Assembly: GCF_042646385.1 (NCBI RefSeq)
Contig: NZ_JBHRTO010000002.1
Span: 558,001 to 622,000, forward strand
Origin: Cypionkella sinensis
GTDB taxonomy: Bacteria; Pseudomonadota; Alphaproteobacteria; Rhodobacterales; Rhodobacteraceae
DNA length: 64,000 nt
Direction: 5' to 3'
Part shown: piece by piece, positions 27,366-36,208 of the stretch
Layout: every line of letters begins with the position of its first letter
Numbering within the stretch: the first letter of the stretch is position 1
The notes under the pieces: model-generated
Seen by the model: the letters and a program-made list of their open reading frames with translations, nothing else
What the model was told of the DNA's origin: nothing
Databases searched by the model: none
Made by a program: the position numbers and the translations under genes

Positions 27366-28529
27366 ATGGGTATGGCAGACAAGATTGACAGCGCGGCGTC
27401 GAAAACCGAAGTCGCGGCCGCACGGTCCGAGAAGGTGTTGCAGGTCGAGCGGCACGATTACCCCGATCTGGCACCCGCCAATGGCAAGCGCACGCAGGCG
27501 ATGCGGGGGTTTGATCCGATCTACACCGATATCGTGGATTACATCGTGCGCTGCACCCACAAGATCTGGGACGAGCGTGACATCGGTCTGATCTACACCC
27601 ACTACACCCACAACTGCGTTCTCTACGGCACCACCGGCACGCTTTACACCCGCGAAGAAGTGGTGCGTGACACCATTCAGCGGCTGGTTTCCTTCCCCGA
27701 ACGCCGTGGCATGGCCACGCAGGTGATCTGGAAAGGTGATGAAAATGCAGGGTTTTATACCTCGCATCTGGTCACAGGCACGGGGCGGCACACCCAGAAC
27801 GGCCACCTTGGCTATCCGACGGGCCGCATGTTCACCTCGCGCACCATCGCCGACTGCATGATCTATGAAAACAAGATCTACCGCGAATGGGTTGTCGCCG
27901 ACACCACCGCCATCCTGCAACAACTGGGGCTGGACGTGCAGGCCTATGCCGAGCGGATCGCCAGCGCCGCCTTTGATAAGGGCATGGTTTCATTGGATAT
28001 TGGCGAAAATCGCCACATGATCGGGCAATATCCGCCCGAAGCCGAAGCCGATCTGTCCATCGCCTCGAATGATCTGGAACGCCACACCCTGCGCTGGCTG
28101 CACGATGTGTATAACCGCAAGATGCTGGGCCAGATTGCCGAACTCTACGCCCCCACCGCGCAATATCACGGCCCGCTGATGGCAGAACTCTATGGCGTCG
28201 CCTCGATCATCCATCAAACCCTTGGCCTGATCGGCTCGCTGCCCGACGCGGCCTTTACGCCCCAGCACATCTGCACCACGCCTTGCGAAGAAGGCGGCGA
28301 AAAGGTTGCGGTGCGCTGGATCATGGAAGGGCATCACTTGGGTTACGGCATCTTGAACCACCTCGGCGCGCCGACCGGCAAGCGGGTGCAAATGATGGGG
28401 ATCACGCATTTCCATTACAAAAACGGCAAGATTGTCGATGAATGGCGCGTCTATGACGAAGCTTCGGCACTGGTGCAGGTGAAACTGGCACAGATGGCCG
28501 ACCGCAAGGCGGCCATGCTGGCGGTCTAA
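27366..28529 (+). CDS. tandem NTF2/SnoaL-like protein of unknown function
   Basis: A 387-aa cytoplasmic protein made of two NTF2/SnoaL-like repeats. The first is about 50-190 (IWDERDIGLIYTHYTHNCVLYG ... IYREWVVAD); the second about 225-370 (MLGQIAELYAPTAQYHG ... IVDEWRVYDE). Each repeat ends with the family's strand-plus-EWRV/EWVV motif. Such folds serve as hydratases, cyclases, isomerases or ligand binders, so the reaction cannot be named. The start at 27366 has AAAAGG upstream; an upstream in-frame reading would run over the operator and is rejected. A strong terminator follows. The operator places it in the LacI-type regulon. Confidence 0.75.
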   Translation: MGMADKIDSAASKTEVAAARSEKVLQVERHDYPDLAPANGKRTQAMRGFDPIYTDIVDYIVRCTHKIWDERDIGLIYTHYTHNCVLYGTTGTLYTREEVVRDTIQRLVSFPERRGMATQVIWKGDENAGFYTSHLVTGTGRHTQNGHLGYPTGRMFTSRTIADCMIYENKIYREWVVADTTAILQQLGLDVQAYAERIASAAFDKGMVSLDIGENRHMIGQYPPEAEADLSIASNDLERHTLRWLHDVYNRKMLGQIAELYAPTAQYHGPLMAELYGVASIIHQTLGLIGSLPDAAFTPQHICTTPCEEGGEKVAVRWIMEGHHLGYGILNHLGAPTGKRVQMMGITHFHYKNGKIVDEWRVYDEASALVQVKLAQMADRKAAMLAV

Positions 28530-28552
28530 GCGCGCAAGCCTCAAAGACTCAG

Positions 28553-28587
28553 ACGGCCCGCCAGCTTGGCGGGCCGTTTGCATTTTC
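28553..28587 (+). terminator. rho-independent terminator after the NTF2-like gene
   Basis: ACGGCCCGCC (28553-28562), loop AGCTT, GGCGGGCCGT (28568-28577), then TTGCATTTT. Perfect 10-bp stem and a T-rich tail. It isolates the NTF2-like gene from the transporter operon that follows. Confidence 0.8.
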
Positions 28588-28617
28588 GCCGCACATGGCA
28601 TTTTTTCCGAGTCGCGA

Positions 28618-28641
28618 TAATATGTTTGCAATCGTATGCAA
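28618..28641 (+). promoter_or_regulatory. promoter -10 and LacI-type operator, site 3 (transporter operon)
   Basis: TTGCAATCGTATGCAA at 28626-28641 begins three bases after a -10-like TAATAT (28618-28623), so a bound repressor would cover the transcription start. It is 84 bp before the binding-protein ATG. Confidence 0.7.
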
Positions 28642-28724
28642 GAAATGTTTAGCTTCCCGCGCAGATGGGTTCCGGGCTGGCTTGACCAGTCGCAGAGATG
28701 AAATCGCCAACAGAGGGGTGCGAT

Positions 28725-29978
28725 ATGAAATTGAGAATGACCAAGGCGCTGATGGCTGGCGCTGTAAGTGTAGCAGCCTTGCTGGCAGGTGGCGCGGCTT
28801 GGGCAGACTGCGGCATCACCGATGCAGGTTCGGTCCGCATCCTGTCGAATGACTTCGAGGCCCTGCGCATCGTCAACGACGTGGCTGCAAGCTGTGCCAC
28901 CGCAACGCTGACCGTCACCGCAAACGCCACGGCCGAGCATAAGAACATCCAGGTTCCCGCCCTGTCGGCCAAGCCTGCGGAATACACCGTCGCCGTGGTC
29001 GCCAACAACTCGATCGTGCCCCTGATGAACGACGGCCTGATCCGCCCGCTGGATGATCTTGTCGCCAAATACGGCGCCAGCCTGCAACCGAACCAGTTGA
29101 TCAAGATCGACGGCAAGGTGATGGCGATTGCTTTCATGGGCAACGGTCAGCACCTGTTCTACCGCAAGGACATTCTGGAAAAGGCCGGTGTCGCCGTGCC
29201 GACCAGCTATGAAGAAATGCTGGCCGCAGCGCAGGTGATCAAAGACAAGGGCCTGATGGAATACCCGCTGGCCGCCGCGGACAAACCCGGCTGGGATCTG
29301 GCTGCCGAGTTTGTGAACATGTATCTCGGCACCGGCGCCAGCTTCTTCGCCGATGGTTCGGCAGAACTGGCGATTGATAACGACAACGGCCGCAAAGTGC
29401 TGGAAACCATGCGGGCGATGACCACCTTCATGAACCCCGATTATCTGACCTATGACGCAACCGAACTGAACAAGGTCTGGGATGCGGGCAAGGTCGCGAT
29501 GATGAACCAGTGGGGCTCGCTGGCTGCGGCTGCGATTGACCCGGCAACCGCCAGCGCCGAAGTCGCCTCCGGCACCGCGTTTGCCGCCGCACCGACCATC
29601 AACGGCGGCACCATTCCGGCAGCAGCTTTGTGGTGGGATGGCTTCACCATCGCCGCCAACATCTCGGATGAAGATGCAGCGGTGTCGTTCCAGGCCATGG
29701 TCAAAGGCATCAGCCCGGAAACCGTTGCGGCGCATCCCGGTGTGGCAACCTGGCTGGTCGCAGGATACGAGCCCGGCCCGACTGCCGTCGGCGTGATCGG
29801 CAATGCCAAGGGCGGGGCCAAGCCCTACCCGATGCAGCCCTACATGGGCCTGCTGCACACCGCGCTGCAAACCGAACTGGCTGATTTCATCGCTGGCAAG
29901 GAAGACGCAGATCAGGCACTGGCGGATGTGAAATCGGCCTATGACACTGCGGCGAAAGAAGGCGGCTTTCTGAAGTAA
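28725..29978 (+). CDS. ABC sugar-type transporter substrate-binding protein
   Basis: Periplasmic binding protein of the extracellular solute-binding family 1 (CUT1 type), 417 aa. Signal peptide about 1-28 (ends AAWAD). The ATG at 28725 has GAGGGG upstream. First gene of an apparent seven-gene operon: binding protein, two permeases, ATPase, LacI regulator, GatC-like protein, amidase. CUT1 systems import oligosaccharides, polyols or glycerol derivatives. The ligand is unknown, but the downstream enzymes suggest a polyhydroxylated compound. Confidence 0.88.
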   Translation: MKLRMTKALMAGAVSVAALLAGGAAWADCGITDAGSVRILSNDFEALRIVNDVAASCATATLTVTANATAEHKNIQVPALSAKPAEYTVAVVANNSIVPLMNDGLIRPLDDLVAKYGASLQPNQLIKIDGKVMAIAFMGNGQHLFYRKDILEKAGVAVPTSYEEMLAAAQVIKDKGLMEYPLAAADKPGWDLAAEFVNMYLGTGASFFADGSAELAIDNDNGRKVLETMRAMTTFMNPDYLTYDATELNKVWDAGKVAMMNQWGSLAAAAIDPATASAEVASGTAFAAAPTINGGTIPAAALWWDGFTIAANISDEDAAVSFQAMVKGISPETVAAHPGVATWLVAGYEPGPTAVGVIGNAKGGAKPYPMQPYMGLLHTALQTELADFIAGKEDADQALADVKSAYDTAAKEGGFLK

Positions 29979-29990
29979 GCTTTCGCCCTT

Positions 29991-30022
29991 GGCTGCAAGG
30001 TGGTCTCCCCCGCCTTGCAGCC
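29991..30022 (+). other. intercistronic stem-loop after the binding-protein gene
   Basis: GGCTGCAAGG (29991-30000) pairs perfectly with CCTTGCAGCC (30013-30022) across a 12-base loop. Position between binding protein and permease suits mRNA stabilisation or partial termination, giving more binding protein than permease. Confidence 0.6.
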
Positions 30023-30046
30023 TGTTCCTTTTGTTCGGAGCCCGCC

Positions 30047-31078
30047 ATGCCGCATCGCACGTTTTTCGCCTTCATGTTTCCTTCACTGCTGGCGATGGTG
30101 TTGTTCATCACCTTGCCGATCTTCTCGGTGGTGGTGCAGTCGTTCTTTGTCCAACATGATGCCATTCTGACAACGGTTGAAAACTGCGGCCCCTTTGGCT
30201 GCGAAACCGAAACCAAAGTCGATACGGCTGCGATGGCCAAACTGCGCGAAGAGGCCCCGATGGGCAAATTCGCGGGCTTTTCCAACTATCTGAACCGCAA
30301 CCATCTGGCGGTGGCCGAAGTTGGCGCGATCTTCAGCAATAACAACGGCTTGGGCGACATCGGCGCACGCCTGATGAACCTGCCGTTCTACCGCGCCTTG
30401 GCCTTCACCTTGGCCTATTGCTTTTTCGTCACGCCGCTGGCGATGGCCTTGGGTTTTGCGGTGGCGCTGGCAGTGAACACGATCCCGAAACTGCTGCGCG
30501 GCCCGACGATCTTTGTCTCGCTGCTGCCCATGATCATCACGCCCTTGGTTGGCTCGCTGATCCTGTCGTGGATGTTCAACCCCGCAGGTATCTTGGGCGC
30601 GGGCTTGCAGCACCTGACCGGCGACCCCACCCTTTCGCTGCGCGCCTCGCCTGCGCTGACATGGGCCGTGCTGCTGACCTATGGCGTGTGGACCAACGGT
30701 CCGTTTTCTTTCGTGGTGTTCTACGCGGGCCTGCAAACCGTACCGCAAGATACGCTGGAAAGCGCCAAGATGGATGGCGCAACCCGCTGGCAAGCCGTGC
30801 GCTTTGTGATCATCCCGCATCTGATGCCGCTCGCGACATTCGTTGCACTGGTGCAGTTGATGGACAATTTCCGGGTGTTCGAACCCATCGTAGGCTTCTC
30901 GGCCGAAGCCAATGCAACCTCGCTGTCGTGGCTGGTTTACAACGATCTCGTCAGTCAGGATTCGGCGCAGTTCGGTTCTGCCGGGGCGACATCGGTGATG
31001 ACGATTATCGGCGTGCTGATCCTGTTGGCCCCGGTCCTGCTGCGCACATGGCGCGATTTTAACCGGAAGGTGGTATAA
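30047..31078 (+). CDS. ABC sugar-type transporter permease (MalF-like)
   Basis: A 343-aa inner-membrane permease. TM1 at about 5-25 is followed by a long periplasmic insert (about 30-110) with two cysteines (NCGPFGCET) that could form a disulfide, then five more helices. The EAA loop is DTLESAKMDGATRW. GGAG five bases before the ATG. It pairs with the permease at 31080. Confidence 0.88.
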   Translation: MPHRTFFAFMFPSLLAMVLFITLPIFSVVVQSFFVQHDAILTTVENCGPFGCETETKVDTAAMAKLREEAPMGKFAGFSNYLNRNHLAVAEVGAIFSNNNGLGDIGARLMNLPFYRALAFTLAYCFFVTPLAMALGFAVALAVNTIPKLLRGPTIFVSLLPMIITPLVGSLILSWMFNPAGILGAGLQHLTGDPTLSLRASPALTWAVLLTYGVWTNGPFSFVVFYAGLQTVPQDTLESAKMDGATRWQAVRFVIIPHLMPLATFVALVQLMDNFRVFEPIVGFSAEANATSLSWLVYNDLVSQDSAQFGSAGATSVMTIIGVLILLAPVLLRTWRDFNRKVV

Positions 31079-31079
31079 C

Positions 31080-31952
31080 ATGGTGGATCGCCGCCCGCTG
31101 GCCCTACGCGGTCTGACGACCGGATTTCTGGTGATCTGGCTGATCGCCGCTCTGTTCCCCTTCGCCTGGACGGTTTGGGGCAGCTTCAAGGTCGAGGCTG
31201 ACTTCTTCTCGCGCGAAAGCTGGTGGTTCGCCATCGAAGGCACCCGCACTCAGGCCCAGACCGGCGGCAGCTTCACGCTTGCCGGGTATGAAGGCGCGTG
31301 GATCAAGAACGAATTCTGGAAACCCGTGATCAACACGCTGATCGTGACAGTGTTCGTCACCTGCATCTCGCTGTTTGTCGGCACCTTGGGCGGCTATGCC
31401 CTTGCGCGTTCTGGTCAGCGCTATGCGTTCTGGGTGCTGATCGCGGCATTGGTGTTCCGTGCCATGCCGCATATCACGCTGGTCTCGGGCTACCTGCTGC
31501 CGTTCTTCCAGCTGAACATCTGGGGCGTGCTGCCCACCACGATCATCGTGCTGGTCGCAATCAACCAGCCCTTCACCCTGTGGATGCTGCACAGCTTTTT
31601 CCTGTCGATCCCCAAGGATCTTGACGAAAGCGCGCTGGTAGATGGCTGCACCCGGTTTCAGGCCTTCCGCATGGTGATCATGCCGGTGATGTGGCCGGGG
31701 GTGGTGACAACCGGGCTGTTCAGCTTCCTGTTGGCCTACAACGACTTTGCCGTCACCTCGATGCTGCTCAGTCAAGACAACCAAACCATGATCCCGAAGA
31801 TCGCAAGTTTCCTCGGGTCGATCCAGAACGAAGGCAACGTGATGTTTGCCGTGGCCGCCGTGGTCTCTGCCACCGTGCCGTTGTTCGTGCTGGTGCTGTT
31901 TTTCCAACGTCAAATCGTCTCCGGCCTCACCGCCGGCGCTGTGAAAGGGTAA
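31080..31952 (+). CDS. ABC sugar-type transporter permease (MalG-like)
   Basis: A 290-aa permease with six helices. EAA loop KDLDESALVDGCTRFQAF. It begins one base after the preceding permease and ends three bases before the ATPase. Partner of the 30047 permease in a heterodimeric channel. Confidence 0.88.
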   Translation: MVDRRPLALRGLTTGFLVIWLIAALFPFAWTVWGSFKVEADFFSRESWWFAIEGTRTQAQTGGSFTLAGYEGAWIKNEFWKPVINTLIVTVFVTCISLFVGTLGGYALARSGQRYAFWVLIAALVFRAMPHITLVSGYLLPFFQLNIWGVLPTTIIVLVAINQPFTLWMLHSFFLSIPKDLDESALVDGCTRFQAFRMVIMPVMWPGVVTTGLFSFLLAYNDFAVTSMLLSQDNQTMIPKIASFLGSIQNEGNVMFAVAAVVSATVPLFVLVLFFQRQIVSGLTAGAVKG

Positions 31953-31955
31953 GTC

Positions 31956-33002
31956 ATGGCGCAAATTCGCCTTGTGAACGTCTGCAAACGCTGGGGCTCG
32001 TACGTCGGCGTCGACAACTTCAACCTCGAAATCGCGGATGCCGAGTTTCTGGTGCTGCTCGGGCCTTCGGGCTGCGGCAAGACCACGACGATGCGGATGA
32101 TCGCAGGTCTGGAAGAACCCTCCAGCGGTGAAATCTGGATCGGCGACCGCATGGTCAACGGGATGGAGCCGAAAGACCGCGACATCTCGATGGTGTTCCA
32201 AAGCTACGGGCTTTATCCGAACCTGACAGTGTATGAAAACATCCGCTTCCCGCTGCGGGTGCGCAACGTGCCGAAAGCCGAACACGATGCCCGCGTGATG
32301 CGCGCGGCAGAAATGGTCGAACTCGGCCCCCTGCTCGACCGCCGCCCCGCCGCCCTGTCGGGCGGCCAGCGCCAGCGCGTCGCCCTTGCCCGCGCGATTG
32401 TGCGCGAACCCAACGCTTTCCTGATGGACGAACCCTTGTCCAACCTTGACGCCAAACTGCGGGTCTCCACCCGCGCGCAAATCAAGAACCTGCACCACAC
32501 GCTGAAAACCACCACGATCTACGTCACCCATGACCAGATTGAGGCGATGACGCTGGCCGATCGCGTCGTGGTGATGAACAAGGGCGAGGTGCAGCAAGTC
32601 GGCACCCCCACCGAAATCTACGACCGCCCCGCCAACACCTTCGTCGCCAGCTTCATCGGCTCTCCGGCGATGAACCTGATTGCGGGCCAGTTGGCCAACG
32701 GTGCCTTCACCGCCGAGGGGATGCAGGTCTCGGGCGTTGCCGGCAACGGCCCCGCCACCCTCGGCTTCCGCGCCGAGGATGCCACCGTCGTGACCGAAGG
32801 CGGCAACATCTCGGCCCCGGTCTACGCGATGGAACTGTTGGGCGACGCCACGCTGGTTTCCGTCCGCATCGGCGCGGCGCTGGTCTCCGTCCGCGCGCCC
32901 AAGGATTTCCGCATCGAAATCGGCAGCCCGCTGCAAATCCGCGTGCCGCTGTCCGTCGTGCATCTGTTTGACGCCACCACCGGCGCACGGATCGCAGAAT
33001 GA
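31956..33002 (+). CDS. ABC sugar-type transporter ATP-binding protein (MalK/UgpC-like)
   Basis: A 348-aa ATPase with a complete motif set: Walker A GPSGCGKTT, Q-loop MVFQSYGLYPN, signature LSGGQRQR, Walker B FLMDEPLSNLD and switch His in YVTHDQIEAM. The C-terminal TOBE-type regulatory domain is about 240-348. It acts as a homodimer, unlike the asymmetric GlpS/GlpT pair. The operon order binding protein, permeases, ATPase, regulator is usual for CUT1 systems. Confidence 0.9.
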   Translation: MAQIRLVNVCKRWGSYVGVDNFNLEIADAEFLVLLGPSGCGKTTTMRMIAGLEEPSSGEIWIGDRMVNGMEPKDRDISMVFQSYGLYPNLTVYENIRFPLRVRNVPKAEHDARVMRAAEMVELGPLLDRRPAALSGGQRQRVALARAIVREPNAFLMDEPLSNLDAKLRVSTRAQIKNLHHTLKTTTIYVTHDQIEAMTLADRVVVMNKGEVQQVGTPTEIYDRPANTFVASFIGSPAMNLIAGQLANGAFTAEGMQVSGVAGNGPATLGFRAEDATVVTEGGNISAPVYAMELLGDATLVSVRIGAALVSVRAPKDFRIEIGSPLQIRVPLSVVHLFDATTGARIAE

Positions 33003-33062
33003 CAGGCTTGCCCCACACCGCTCCTTTGACGCAAACTGCGCCAAAGCAGGGGGAGTGTTCTG

Positions 33063-34082
33063 GTGGCCAATGAAAAAGTGACATCGCTCGAGGTGGCAGC
33101 GCTTGCCGGTGTCAGCCAATCGGCGGTCAGCCGGGTGTTCACCCCCGGCTCATCCGTCAGCCAGAAAACCGCCGACAAGGTGCGTGCGGCAGCCCTGCAA
33201 CTGGGCTACCGCCCCAACGTGCTGGCGCGCTCGCTCAAATCCGGCAAAAGCCGTATCATCGGCTTGGTTGTGGCCTATCTGGAGAACTATTTCTACCCCG
33301 AGATGGTCGAGCGGCTTTCGACCGAACTGCAGAAAGTCGGCTACCATGTGCTGATCTTTCTGGCCCCGCAAACCAGCGTCAACGTCGATCAGGTGATCCG
33401 TGAAATTCTGGATTATCAAGTGGATGGCATCGTGATGGCATCGGTCTCGATGTCGTCTGACCTTGCCGCCCGCTGTCAGGAAACCGGCATCCCGGTGGTT
33501 TTGTTCAACCGCGCGCATGAGGATAAGAACCTCTCCTCCGTCACCTCCGACAATTTCGCCGGCGGCAAGGCCTTGGCCGATTACCTCTGCGCCACCGGCC
33601 ACAGCCGCATCGCCTATATCGCGGGCTTTGCCGGGGCCTCGACCCAGGCCGACCGTGAGGCAGGCTTTCGCGCAGGGCTGGCCGAGGCGGGGCAAGAGCT
33701 GTTCGCCCGCGCCGATGGCAATTTCGATTACCGCACCGCGCAGATGGCCGCGCGCACCCTGTTTGCCACCCAGCGCCGCCCCGATGCGGTGTTCGTCGCC
33801 AATGATCACATGGCCTTCGCGGTGATGGATGTGCTGCGGTTTGAACTCGGCCTGCGGGTGCCCGAGGATGTCTCGGTTGTCGGCTTCGACGATGTCCCCC
33901 CCGCCGCATGGCCCGCCTATAACCTCACCACCTATCGCCAGCGCGTCGATCAGATGGTGCAGGAAACCGTCGACATGCTGATGACATGGATCGCCGCCGA
34001 TCAGCCGAAAGTATCCCGCGTGGTGCTGCCGGGCGAACTGGTGATCCGCAGCTCTACCCGCCGCATCGGGATCGCACGATGA
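33063..34082 (+). CDS. LacI-family transcriptional regulator
   Basis: A 339-aa repressor. Helix-turn-helix at 5-28 (SLEVAALAGVSQSAVSRVF), hinge helix with NVLARSLKSGKS that normally contacts a central CG, then a periplasmic-binding-protein-like effector domain (IIGLVVAYLENYFYPEMVE onwards). A GTG start at 33063 has GGGGGAG eight bases upstream. It is the only LacI protein in the window and lies inside the transporter operon, so it is the best candidate for the five palindromes at 3462, 27268, 28626, 38227 and 38399. An imperfect inverted repeat, CTTTGACGCA-AAC-TGCGCCAAAG at 33024-33046, precedes it. The effector is unknown. Confidence 0.88.
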   Translation: MANEKVTSLEVAALAGVSQSAVSRVFTPGSSVSQKTADKVRAAALQLGYRPNVLARSLKSGKSRIIGLVVAYLENYFYPEMVERLSTELQKVGYHVLIFLAPQTSVNVDQVIREILDYQVDGIVMASVSMSSDLAARCQETGIPVVLFNRAHEDKNLSSVTSDNFAGGKALADYLCATGHSRIAYIAGFAGASTQADREAGFRAGLAEAGQELFARADGNFDYRTAQMAARTLFATQRRPDAVFVANDHMAFAVMDVLRFELGLRVPEDVSVVGFDDVPPAAWPAYNLTTYRQRVDQMVQETVDMLMTWIAADQPKVSRVVLPGELVIRSSTRRIGIAR

Positions 34083-34222
34083 CCGAAGCCACCTTCCGCG
34101 CCCGCTTGGTCGCCTTGGGCCTGACGCTGGATGACAAGGCCTTCGCCGCCGCTTGGGCCGGGGCGCAGCACCTGCGGGCCGAGATCGCCCGCGTTGAAAA
34201 ATGGTTAGCATCCCAGTTATGA
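34079..34222 (+). CDS. GatC/AtzG-like mini-subunit of the downstream amidase
   Basis: A 47-aa protein, MTEATFRARL..., bracketed by ATGA overlaps on both sides: it starts in the LacI stop and its own stop contains the amidase start. Its single pair of helices (LGLTLDDKAFAAAWAG and HLRAEIARVEKWLAS) resembles the GatC helix pair and the small AtzG proteins that precede AtzE-type amidases. A role as a stabilising subunit is inferred from size, coupling and position. It is shorter than GatC (about 95 aa) and AtzG (about 65 aa). Confidence 0.65.
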   Translation: MTEATFRARLVALGLTLDDKAFAAAWAGAQHLRAEIARVEKWLASQL

Positions 34223-35577
34223 CCGAAGCCCTCGACCTGCCCCTGCAAGACGTCGCAGCCGCCCTGCGCGCAGGCACCCTCACCGCCCGCGCGTTGACCG
34301 AGGCTGCGCTGGCCCGCTGTGCCGCCCGCAATCCGCATCTGCACGCCGTCACCCATCTGAACCCGCAGGCCTTGGCCGAAGCCGACCGCGCCGATGCCCT
34401 GCTGGCGGCAGGTCAGGCTGGCCCCTTGTGCGGAATCCCGTTTCTGGTCAAAGACTTGATCGACGTGGCAGACCTGCCTGCCACCAGCGGCTCGGCCGTG
34501 CTCGCAGGCCGGATTGCCGATGCCGATGCCCCTGCCGTCGCCCTGCTCCGCGCCCAAGGCGCGGTGGTGCTGGGCAAGGTCGCGACCTACGAATTTGCCA
34601 TGGTCGGCCCCGATCTGACCCTGCCGGAACCGCCCGCGCGCAACCCGTGGAACCGCGCGCATATCACCGGGGGGTCGTCCTCTGGCTCGGCCTCGGCGGT
34701 GGCGGGGGGCCTTGTGCGCATGGCGCTTGGCACCGATACGGGTGGGTCAATCCGCAGCCCTTCGGCCTATTGCGGCTGCGTCGGGCTGAAGCCCAGCTAC
34801 GACCGCGTCGCGCGCGCCGGGGCCTTCCCCCTCTCGCCCGCGCTTGATCACACCGGCCCGATTGCCGCCTCGGTCGCCGATGCCGCGCTGATGCTGGATG
34901 CGATCACCGCCGACCCCTCCGCATGGCGCCCCGCCAGCGGCAAGCTGGCCCAAGGCGCGCGCGGCCTGCGGATCGGTTACGCCCGTGATTGGTTCGCGGA
35001 TGATCCCCAAGCCGCCCCCGCGCTGATCCGCGCCATGGATGATGCCGCCGCACAGCTTTCCATGCTGGGCGCCAGCATCACCCCAATCACCCTGCCCGAC
35101 TACGCGCCCTACGAGGCCGCCGCCTCGGTAATCCTGCATGCCGAGGCTTTGGCCGAACACCGCGATCTGATCCGCGACAGGGCCGCACTTTATGGCCGCC
35201 CGGTGCTGCAATGTCTGGCCTTCGGGGCGGCGATTGGTGACGATGATCTGGCGCAAGCCCGCCTTGCCCAAACCAGCCTGACCGCCGCCATGCTGGCGGC
35301 GATGGACGGCTTCGATCTGATCCTGACCGCCACCACCCTGACGCCTGCGCTGCCGTTTTCCGCCTTCGATGGCGAAAAAGCGGTGTGGACACCGATGCGC
35401 ACCATCGCCTTCAATCTGACAGGCCAACCCGCCATTTCCGTGCCAATCGGCTTTGACGCAGGCCTGCCACTGGGGATGCAACTGGTGGGCCGGATCGGCT
35501 GCGAAGACCTGATCTGCGCCGCCGCCCACGCGTTCGAGCAGGCCACCGACCATTCCTGCCAGCGGCCAAGCTTCTAA
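34219..35577 (+). CDS. amidase-signature family hydrolase (AtzE/GatA-like)
   Basis: A 452-aa amidase of the Ser-cisSer-Lys family. K78 (PFLVKDLIDV), the glycine-serine loop GGSSSGSASAVAGG at 151-164 with the cis-Ser, and nucleophile S177 in GTDTGGSIR are all present, so it should be active. The start at 34219 forms ATGA with the mini-protein stop. Last gene of the transporter operon. It implies that the imported compound, or a derivative, carries an amide, carbamoyl or related bond. AtzE-like and GatA-like readings are both possible; GatA is unlikely because no gatB is nearby. Confidence 0.85.
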   Translation: MTEALDLPLQDVAAALRAGTLTARALTEAALARCAARNPHLHAVTHLNPQALAEADRADALLAAGQAGPLCGIPFLVKDLIDVADLPATSGSAVLAGRIADADAPAVALLRAQGAVVLGKVATYEFAMVGPDLTLPEPPARNPWNRAHITGGSSSGSASAVAGGLVRMALGTDTGGSIRSPSAYCGCVGLKPSYDRVARAGAFPLSPALDHTGPIAASVADAALMLDAITADPSAWRPASGKLAQGARGLRIGYARDWFADDPQAAPALIRAMDDAAAQLSMLGASITPITLPDYAPYEAAASVILHAEALAEHRDLIRDRAALYGRPVLQCLAFGAAIGDDDLAQARLAQTSLTAAMLAAMDGFDLILTATTLTPALPFSAFDGEKAVWTPMRTIAFNLTGQPAISVPIGFDAGLPLGMQLVGRIGCEDLICAAAHAFEQATDHSCQRPSF

Positions 35578-35887
35578 CTCCATTTCCACTTGATGATCCC
35601 GCAGGGGGTGTGCCAGCAGAGTCCGCAGCAACGAGCTTTTGCGTGATGGCATCGACTATAAGCGCCCGCTCCGTCCCACATAGCGGCCACGCTTTGCTCG
35701 GTCCAGCGCCGCTGGCATGGGCCGACAGCCAGATCGACGTGAAGAGCCCATTGCGGCCATTCGCATTCAATAAGACCCACAGTGGCGGCGCGTAGGGGCC
35801 CGAAGCGACAGCGAAAAGTTTGATGTCTTTTGCATTTTCGGAAGCTATACCCAAGCGTTGACGTCTTCCGCTTTAGGAGCGCAGTGT
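35578..35887. other. gene-poor stretch after the amidase
   Basis: 310 bp without a convincing gene on either strand. Short minus-strand readings exist but have no ribosome site and no recognised motif. Base composition is less GC-biased than in the neighbours, and it continues into the islet that ends at 36.9 kb. Confidence 0.5.
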
Positions 35888-36208
35888 ATGGCCAGAGTTA
35901 CTCTTTCGATCCCAGAAGGTTCCCCTTGGTGGCCATTACCTGACAACCTGGCCGAGGCATACACAGAAGAACTCAGAAAAGAAATCGGGCCCGAGCACTT
36001 TCTATTCCAATCCCTTAGTGAGTTGAAAGTGATTGCGAAATGCGACGCCAACGACGATGTATTGGTGGCTAAGATCGCCGACGCTAGCAGCTTTTACCTT
36101 GTGCATCTGACGTGGTCGGGGAAACACGACCAAATGCCGAGTAGATTTCCGTCCGCCAGCATCGTTCAAACGGATGACCTAATCCAGTTGTTCTTAGACT
36201 ACCAATGA
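35888..36208 (+). CDS. hypothetical protein, 106 aa
   Basis: I do not recognise a described family. The protein is soluble, acidic, with no signal peptide; the central VHLTWSGKHD followed by SRFPSASIV recalls small uncharacterised proteins common in proteobacteria. The start at 35888 is supported by TAGGAG nine bases upstream; an in-frame ATG-less extension to 35858 is possible. Codon use is less GC-rich than in neighbours (ATG, AAA, GAA, TTT are frequent). It stands alone in a gene-poor islet that splits the LacI-type regulon, which suggests later acquisition. Confidence 0.6.
   Translation: MARVTLSIPEGSPWWPLPDNLAEAYTEELRKEIGPEHFLFQSLSELKVIAKCDANDDVLVAKIADASSFYLVHLTWSGKHDQMPSRFPSASIVQTDDLIQLFLDYQ

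Noticed and set aside
33024..33046. Inverted repeat before lacI as a sixth operator of the regulon
   Set aside because: CTTTGACGCA-AAC-TGCGCCAAAG has a mismatch and does not fit the 16-bp consensus; it may be a separate element or a weak hairpin.
31104..33119. 671-codon minus-strand reading opposite a permease and the ATPase
   Set aside because: Antisense shadow with His/Asp-rich low-complexity composition.
34219..35577. GatA subunit of the tRNA amidotransferase
   Set aside because: No gatB nearby, the small partner is far shorter than GatC, and the operon is catabolic in character.
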